Of a stretch of DNA of 64,000 nucleotides, positions 63,295 to 64,000 are shown one piece after another (position 1 is the first letter of the stretch; every line of letters starts with the position of its first letter). The translations under genes were made by a program, and so were the position numbers. The notes beneath the pieces are model-generated. The model did not search any database and had not been told where the DNA came from. It worked only from the letters and a program-made list of their open reading frames with translations. The stretch comes from Marinitoga piezophila KA3 (GTDB lineage Bacteria > Thermotogota > Thermotogae > Petrotogales > Petrotogaceae), in the NCBI RefSeq assembly GCF_000255135.1, contig NC_016751.1, forward strand, positions 1,302,001 through 1,366,000, read 5' to 3'.

Positions 63295-64000
63295 TTAAAT
63301 AAATACCTTTTTTAATTTGAAAACCCTTTCATTTCTATTTTGATTAATAAGGGTGTTTATAAATGAAGAGTTTCTTTCTGCTTTTGCTATGGCCAGTAGA
63401 TTATTTTTATTATCAATTAGCGAAACAAGGGTATCCTTTTTAAAATCTTCAAATTTTATAATATTATCTACAACAATTTGACGACCATGTTTTACGTTTT
63501 CAATACCCTCATTGTTTAGAATAACTTTTGGGAAATCTAAAACATCTAATAAAGGAATTAAATTTTCTGAAGATATTTTTTCCAATTCAACAGCTTTGTC
63601 TATTGAGAATTTGCCCACATTTAATCTTCTGAGCTCTGTGGTTACTGCTCCACATCCTATTTTATATCCTATATCCATTATTAATGAACGGATATATGTT
63701 CCTGATGAAACTTTGCAGGTAAATTCAAATTCTCCATGGTCTTTTATGGATATGTTCCAGATATCATAAATCTCCACCTCTTTGGGTGGCATTTTTATTA
63801 TTTTACCTTCTCTGGCTAATTCGTATAATTTTTTTCCTTTGTATTTTCGTGCAGAATACATTGGTGGAACCTGTTTGTATTTTCCAATAAATGATATTAT
63901 TGTATCCTCAAGTTTTTCTATTTCAGAATCTGTAAATTCATTTTTTTCTGTGATTTTACCGGTGATATCAAACGTATCTGTTATTATTCCTAATTTTGCT
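63295..64000 (-). CDS. truB: tRNA pseudouridine-55 synthase (cut by window end)
   Basis: About 235 residues visible; the gene begins beyond the window. The frame is open to 64000: before MYSARKYKG it reads LGIITDTFDITGKITEKNEFTDSEIEKLEDTIISF, the canonical TruB segment. The RNA-binding YSARKYKGKKLYELAREG and the SSGTYIRSLIMDIGYKIGCGAVTTELRRL motif follow, then a shortened PUA-like end. The catalytic Asp lies outside the window. It modifies U55 in the T loop of tRNAs. It is followed, in transcription order, by the AMMECR1 gene 25 bases later. Confidence 0.93.
   Translation of the reverse strand, partial: AKLGIITDTFDITGKITEKNEFTDSEIEKLEDTIISFIGKYKQVPPMYSARKYKGKKLYELAREGKIIKMPPKEVEIYDIWNISIKDHGEFEFTCKVSSGTYIRSLIMDIGYKIGCGAVTTELRRLNVGKFSIDKAVELEKISSENLIPLLDVLDFPKVILNNEGIENVKHGRQIVVDNIIKFEDFKKDTLVSLIDNKNNLLAIAKAERNSSFINTLINQNRNERVFKLKKVFI

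Overview
The window is a low-GC (roughly 30 %), gene-dense bacterial chromosome segment with 56 protein genes that I can support, one tRNA and several structured non-coding regions. The mix of families (ROK glucokinase, HD-GYP protein, HflKC, SufCBDSU, NadX-NadA-NadC, AMMECR1 with its radical SAM partner, RtcB, a family B DNA polymerase, AAA-like/PD-(D/E)XK proteins, inner-membrane lipoproteins and chemoreceptors) together with strong GGAGG ribosome sites and frequent TTG starts suggests a Thermotogota member, perhaps Marinitoga- or Petrotoga-like. That placement is inference from gene content, not from a search. I see no rRNA, prophage, CRISPR array or intact transposase.

Layout. 1-4.0 kb: end of a glycosyltransferase, galE, a type IV-pilin-like protein, a regulator made of two TetR units in one chain, a small Cys-containing protein and tRNA-Asn. 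4.0-11.2 kb: a leftward block of glucokinase, rhomboid protease, HD hydrolase, Rpn-type nuclease and gatA-gatB. 11.2-17.8 kb: a rightward block of ispD, nfo, hflK, hflC, a lipoprotein, a methyltransferase and tmk. 17.8-19.5 kb: a structured repeat, then an Orc1/Cdc6-like AAA+ ATPase gene bracketed by two nearly identical 50-bp direct repeats. 19.5-28.0 kb: a NapH-type ferredoxin membrane protein, ybjQ, a GntR-ABC operon, nagA, an HD-GYP protein and an anchored exported protein. 28.0-29.2 kb: a 1.2-kb gene-free region with the largest structured repeat. 29.2-43.4 kb: MFS transporter, secreted phosphoesterase, trmB, two CZB chemoreceptors, family B DNA polymerase and the NAD de novo operon. 43.5-52.7 kb: the suf operon, rtcB, a DUF89 protein and a secreted 5'-nucleotidase. 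52.7-55.4 kb: another structured repeat, an AAA-like/nuclease fusion and two tandem cold-shock genes with matching 5' leaders. 55.4-64 kb: a leftward block of acetate transporter, deoC, HDIG protein, TPR-like protein, radC, maf, Gx transporter, NusG-II protein, apbE, amrS, AMMECR1 and the end of truB.

The two most unusual things are not ordinary genes. First, the ATPase at 18249-19418 has a matching 50-bp repeat before and after it. Each copy carries five TCACA/TCTACA units spaced about one helical turn apart, which looks like an initiator or regulator with its own binding sites. Second, four intergenic regions (about 17.8, 24.6, 28.5 and 52.7 kb) hold one family of long nested palindromes. 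The arms differ between copies but stay complementary within each copy, and the core hairpin loops all contain TCC. Two of the four copies lie directly upstream of AAA-type ATPase genes.
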